A stretch of 64,000 nt of DNA, taken from contig BSBN01001687.1 in assembly GCA_027924645.1 (NCBI GenBank), positions 1,488,001 through 1,552,000 of the forward strand. Reading direction: 5' to 3'. Numbering within the stretch: position 1 is the first letter of the stretch; every line of letters begins with the position of its first letter. Source of the stretch: Cunninghamia lanceolata (taxonomy: Eukaryota > Streptophyta > Pinopsida > Cupressales > Cupressaceae). The notes under the pieces are model-generated. The model saw nothing but the letters and a program-made list of their open reading frames with translations, ran no database searches and was not told the DNA's origin. Below, piece after piece: positions 59,290 through 64,000 of this stretch. The translations under genes were made by a program, and so were the position numbers.

Positions 59290-59919
59290 CTAAGCTCTGT
59301 TGCAGTTGGCATTGTGGGCTAAACCTAGAAAAAATAGTGTTGCCCGATGGGCGTGCTCAAAATGAACTCTATCTGCAAAGGGATGAGAACTGATGGAAGG
59401 AGTTCTCATTTCATCTAGAATACCCATAACACTCGCAATGAAAGTTCCTAAATTACCGATGAGTACAACTTCCCAGAGTGTTTGAAAATTCTCTACAAGC
59501 CTCATTATTCTATTCTCCATCTCTTAGAGTGCTCCAATAGAAGTGATGCCTCTAAACTCATCTCCAACAACTGGTTAAGTATCTTGCAAGAAGTGCTAGT
59601 CCATTGTTGTCACTATAGGCAACCCTACTCTGAACTGTGATCAAACAAATGTTTATGCCACCAATACCATTGATGTCATGGATTGTGTAACCCACATGAC
59701 ATTTAACATGAAATAAGATGCTACCTTAGAATTGACATGACTCTTGATATCAAGTTATAGATAGTCGATGCCAATGACTTCCTTAATAGCCGCCTTTACC
59801 TCATCCGATGGCAAATTGAAGATAATGTTTAACCTTCTTTGCGACATCGGTCCACGAAAAGTCATCTCTCTATGATTAGAAGCCAAGAAGAAGAGAGGCT
59901 CCATGATCTCGTAGGACAT
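59290..59919 (-). pseudogene. Unidentified coding remnant, about 210 codons
   Basis: The minus-strand ATG at 59919 opens MSYEIMEPLFFLASNHREM, and one frame can be followed to 59290 through about eight stops, most at codons one change from a sense codon. The C-terminal 76 codons (59520-59290) are free of stops, with MRLVENFQTLW and ASVMGILDEMRTPS. No catalytic motif or known domain is recognised. Single-frame continuity over 630 bases argues for a once-coding sequence, probably of a transposable element. Confidence 0.5.
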
Positions 59920-60309
59920 GATTTAAAGAGCTCAACAAGATTTCCACAAAATGAATATAGCAAAGGAAGATTATAACATTTGGTCAAGTGTGTGATTAGA
60001 TACCTCTTCATTTATGTAATTTAAAGCTAAATTAAATGAATGTTTTAATTAAATTAAAGAAAGTGAATAAGAATATAGTAATTCCATCTGTGTAATAGTT
60101 TAAGTGAAAGGATGGACTTTTGGCTTTGACATAAAATTACAGATGTCCAGATAATATTTGTATGCATCTCAAAAACCATTTGGACAGATAGTTCATGTGT
60201 GTGGAATTAATTAGTGTAAAGGGAAAAATTTGGATGGTTGAGTTTTTTGTAGTTTCGTGTATGTATCCTCCTTTCACCCTTTCATTCAAGGACCTAGGGT
60301 CAAGTTGCA
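59920..60309. other. No feature recognised
   Basis: AT-rich sequence between the coding remnant and the C-like LTR. Confidence 0.45.
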
Positions 60310-61750
60310 ATGTACTATCCTACCCTAGGTCACTATTAGATGTAGTGAAACTTGGATTTTTATGATTTGATTGCCAATTCTCTTCTCTTATGCTCAATTA
60401 TACCTTAAAACCCTAATTATGCAAACACGATAGCAAATAGATGAATAACAGAAAATGCTGCTACAAAAAGATGTAAAATGACAAATAACTGTGCACCTAT
60501 TTTAGGGGTTTAGAGATGGAAAAGTTAGGGACTAAAGAGTGGGTGCCTAAGTCGAATGCCCTACTTTTTGTCAAGATCTGGAAGCTCAGTCTACAACATG
60601 TATCTGTTGTAGCAGAGATTTTCTCGTTGTGAAACTTTGAGGACTAAAGAGTGGGCACCCTAGTCTAGGGAGCTATTTTCTTCTCTGATCTATAATTTCA
60701 ACACTCTGTTGTACCCTCCTACAACTTCACTTTGTCTAGATCTGATACCTGTAACCTGCAATCATGAATACTTTGGGAGGGGGTTGTGGTGTGTAGAGGC
60801 TTGCCTCAGTCAAGCCCCGGAGAGACATTCAAGCCTTCCAGACACCATTGTTAGATAGAGAGTGTGTTCCCTTGTGAGGCAAAGAAAAAAACCAAATGAT
60901 AAATGCTTACAAACTCAAATGATATCACCTTGTAGTGAAGACCTCATGGAGGAAGAAGCTCTTCATGCCATGAGGAGATGATTGCTCAAATCTACAAATA
61001 CAAACCCATAGACAACACAAATCTGCTCTTGCAACACAATGAAAGCCTTGAATCACCTATAGGATGCATAAAGTTCACAATAACAATCTAGTTTACAAAT
61101 GAATTCCTAAACATGCTTTTATATGCAACTACAAACACTCCCACCAAGAATTTCGTAATTCAAACTTATCGTGTCGGCATAGGACCTAAATAACAGTCAC
61201 AAGCCGACAACCAAAAATTGGGACTGCCCCAAAATAGGGCACGGGTGCCCAAGTCCTCCCCTCTATTTTGGGCAGGGGTTATCTCAAGTGGTCCCCCTAG
61301 GTCCCATTTGCCAAGACACTTAGGGATTTTCTTATCGAGATGTTGAAATATGATGTAAGATGTCCTAAATGTAGCTAAGAGACCTGGGAGCTAAACCTTA
61401 TGAGGGAAAAGCCCCCAAGGGGATATTTTCTAATGTTACATTTAGCTCCCACTTTAATGTATGTATAAATATGAGGCCAACACATGCATTAAAGTATGGT
61501 CATCAAACACAGTAAACACGCCAAGCACGAAGAAGACACACCAAACACTTTGAAGACAATGACAGGCACACAAAACATGGAGAAGACAATTAGAGTCATG
61601 CAAAACATGGAGAACACAGTAAATGTATAGATGACACATTAATGCATAGAAGATAGGAATAATTTCTTTTCTTTTCTTTTTCTCATATACATGAAATGTA
61701 GACGCAAGTGCAGGAAAGTAAACAAACCTCCCATAATGCAGGATGTACTC
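60310..61750 (-). mobile_element. Element F: 3' end of a C-like element, minus strand
   Basis: On the minus strand 61439-60310 carries C-type LTR landmarks in the same order: TTTAGCTCCCAGGTC, AAATGGGACCTAGGGGG, TTGGAAGGCTTGAATGTC, GCCTCAGTCAAGCC-type block and ACTAGGGTGCCCACTC. Upstream (61440-61750) lies the reverse complement of a tail like that of C before its 3' LTR (CTTTAATGCATG, TATACATACATTAAA, purine tract GTGGGAGCTAAA). The LTR starts TGTAACA at 61439; its other end is uncertain, about 60310. The rest of the element is missing, replaced near 61750 by element G or its flank. Confidence 0.65.
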
Positions 61751-61809
61751 ACCGCACAGGTCTTTAAACTACATATGGGGCAACACACACTTAAGACACA
61801 CAAAACCTC

Positions 61810-62411
61810 CGATGCAGAGTGAGTAGCAGAAACATAAAAATAGAATTAAAAGATTGAAATATATTGAACCACCGTAGTGGTTGAACCATTGAACCAATAG
61901 TTGCACTAAAACAACACCATATATTGAGCTACAGGAGTGGCTGAACTGGCGAACCAAAGGAACCTCTGAACTCGTTGAACCAAATGAACTCATTGAACTG
62001 ATGAACCTTTTTAATCTGTTGAACCATTGAACCGGTTCAACCGTCGATTCAACCATCGGCCAAACTTTACTTCTTTTCCTCTGATAATGATACTTACGCT
62101 GATGTACCTTCACACATACATACATTGCTTGACCTCCTATTGTCGGTTCTCCTTACTGTTATTACTAGTCATTCCTTGCATATTATGAAATGCACATTCA
62201 TTCATGCAACAGCGATATATGTTTGACAGATACACACAGAATACTCCCTCATACAAATGCAGTATATACACAAAATGCACAATTCCTCATTTGCAACCGT
62301 TGTAACCGAACAACACAGACACAACTAATTCTGACAGAACAGAAAACAAACTAATAACACGGAGGCCATTCCACTGATTTCACAGAAATCCACTAGTGGA
62401 ATGACCCCAAT
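61810..62411 (-). repeat. Element G 3' LTR (at least this much)
   Basis: Matches 63397-64000 base for base apart from scattered changes and small indels. It may extend past 62411, because its partner is cut by the window end. Contains a dense run of TTGAACC words in both orientations (61855-62055), including the palindrome GAACCGGTTC. Confidence 0.75.
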
Positions 62412-63382
62412 CTACATTTCTGTAATTAGGCCAAAACAAGAACTTCTTTATTCCTTCTCAAAAATTATACAAAATAGATCCCTTCATTTCTTTTTTTTCT
62501 CTTTCCCTCTTATATCTGACTGTCTACTACTCTTAATAAATACTAACTTTAGCTATTTTAAAGACACCTATCTGGATAGTTACACACGTGGTGGAAGGTG
62601 AACCACCAAGAACCGCTGATTACAATACCAAATAGTTTGGTTACATATCTTGTTCAATTACGATTCTTTAATGACACGTATACAGTCTCCCAATATTGCT
62701 TGAAGGCCTTACAATATTACATTTTGGACATAACATAAAATATAAGGAATCTTCCAGATTCTTCAAATTTTGAGGTGCTCCTGCACCATACAACCAACCA
62801 ACAAAATTTCCAAGTCCCTAGAAATGTACCTGCAAAAATAACAAAAACCTTTTTCTGCATCTCTTCTTGGCTTCAGCTCCTATCTCTTCAACTTCAGACT
62901 TCAAATCTACACATCAGTGACCAACCAACCAACAAAATCAAACTACCATCTTCAGCTCCTTCTACTCCCATTAGTGGAGTACTCTTCAGGCTGCAACTTC
63001 AAGTGCTTCTTCAGTCAGGTATCCATCTTTCTACTGCTTCACAACACCAACTCACCAAACCATTCATCTTAACCAACAACAGATTCTGGTGATGCACCTA
63101 CCACTCTTTCCTTAATGGTTTCTCTCTGCACCCTTATCCAGCCTAATCTCCATTAGAGAATGGTCATGATAGACCTCATCTTGTCTGCCCACACACACAA
63201 CCTCAGAAACCTCCTTCTATAGCTAGATGGAACAAGCACCTGCAACAGTCTAACAACTTTGTCAGCGTTTAAAATACCTTCTGCAATCTCTGTCTTTAAA
63301 AATGGTCGCCAACAAAACTTTAACTCTTCATCTACCTTCAGAAATCAAAATACAGAATACCTCCTCCCAGAGCTTTCGCTAG
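62412..63382 (-). other. Element G remaining LTR and interior
   Basis: No protein motif. CCAACCAACAAAAT occurs twice (about 62793 and 62926). The interior is rich in CTTC and CAACTTC words. Confidence 0.5.
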
Positions 63383-63394
63383 CTCTAATACCAA
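63383..63394 (-). other. Element G primer-binding site
   Basis: TGGTATTAGAGC on the minus strand, three bases from the LTR boundary; one base differs from the usual TGGTATCAGAGC. Confidence 0.7.
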
Positions 63395-63396
63395 TT

Positions 63397-64000
63397 TGAT
63401 GCAGAGTGAGCAGCGAAAACATAAAAATAGAATTAAAAGATTGAAATATATTGAACCACTGTAGTGGTTGAACCATTGAACCAATAGTTGCACTAAAACA
63501 ACACCATATATCGAGCTACAAGAGTGGCTAAACTCGCGAACCAAAGGAACCTCTGAACCCGTTGAACCAAATGAACTCATTGAACTGATGAACCTTTTTA
63601 ATCTGTTGAACCATTGAACCAGTTCAACTGTCGGTTCAACCATCGGCCAAACTTTACTTCTTTTCCTCCAATAATGATACTTATGCCGATGTACCTTCGC
63701 ACATACATACATTGCTTGACCTCCTATTACCGGTTCTCCTTACTGTTATTACCAGTCATTCCTTGCATATTATGAAATGCACATTCGTTCATGCAATAAT
63801 GATATACATTTGATAGATACACACAAAATGCTCCCTCATACAAATGCAGTATCTACACAAAATGCACAATTCCTCCTTTGCAACCGTTGTAACCGACCAG
63901 CACACAGACACAACTAATTCCGACAGAATAGAAAATAAACTAATAACACGGAGGTTAGTCCACTGATTTCACAGAAATCCACCAGTGGAATGACCCCAAT
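63397..64000 (-). repeat. Element G 5' LTR, truncated by window end
   Basis: Partner of 61810-62411. It continues beyond position 64000. Confidence 0.75.

Larger units (their letters stand above)
61810..64000 (-). mobile_element. Element G: short non-autonomous LTR element, cut by window end
   Basis: Two long direct repeats start at 61810 and 63397 and match for at least 600 bases, the second running off the window. On the minus strand the second repeat ends ...GCATCA and is followed by TGGTATTAGAGC, a Met-tRNA primer site. The region from the end of the known repeat match to the primer site is under 1 kb and has no gag or pol. This fits a TRIM-like or deletion-derivative element. Confidence 0.7.

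Noticed and set aside
61769..63712. Two similar 118- and 124-codon minus-strand frames
   Set aside because: They fall in the two LTR copies of element G; the similarity reflects the LTR repeat, and no protein family is recognised.
1..64000. CRISPR-like arrays or prokaryotic operons
   Set aside because: The repeats seen are diverged minisatellites and LTRs without regular spacer structure, and the content is plant transposable elements.
1..64000. tRNA or rRNA genes and cellular protein genes
   Set aside because: The only tRNA-like matches are primer-binding sites of LTR elements, and all recognised coding sequence belongs to mobile elements or unidentified remnants.

Overview
The window looks like intergenic DNA from a very large, repeat-rich plant nuclear genome. 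A conifer or other gymnosperm is my best inference. The reasons are layered LTR retrotransposons with initiator-Met-tRNA type primer sites, a plant-type LINE with a zinc-knuckle ORF1, a plant hAT transposase relic, AT-rich composition, and no recognisable cellular gene, tRNA or rRNA. All identifications come from reading motifs by eye; no search was run. Nearly every element is broken by stop codons, indels or later insertions.

Layout. 1-9.6 kb: old unassigned DNA with several minisatellites, a fragment of a Ty3/gypsy integrase tail (minus strand), a lone primer-binding site and a dispersed tandem array of about 130-bp motifs. 9.68-17.71 kb: one 8-kb LINE on the minus strand bounded by a 13-bp target-site duplication, with ORF1, ORF2 (endonuclease, reverse transcriptase, RNase H) and an unexpected third coding remnant between RNase H and the 3' tail. 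18.2-26.9 kb: a hAT transposase relic split by a complete Ty3/gypsy chromovirus-like element (A, 20127-26468). 28.1-30.3 kb: a degenerate protein-coding remnant that resembles the third ORF of the LINE. 30.4-56.6 kb: a four-element nest. Element C (gag-protease-G-patch, no reverse transcriptase seen) was entered in its 3' LTR by gypsy element B, a relative of A, and separately by Ty1/copia element D (minus strand). Element E, a non-autonomous element with copia-like ends, then inserted in the pol gene of B. Removing the insertions restores reading frames and repeat lengths. 56.6-64 kb: AT-rich DNA, a second array of the 130-bp motif family, an unidentified coding remnant, the 3' end of a C-like element on the minus strand (F), and a short non-autonomous LTR element (G) cut by the window end.

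The most interesting candidates are the LINE-borne third ORF with its separate relative at 28-30 kb, the precise insertion order in the nest including a 445-bp tandem duplication across an insertion junction, and the RNA-dependent parasites E, C and G, which appear to lack their own polymerase.
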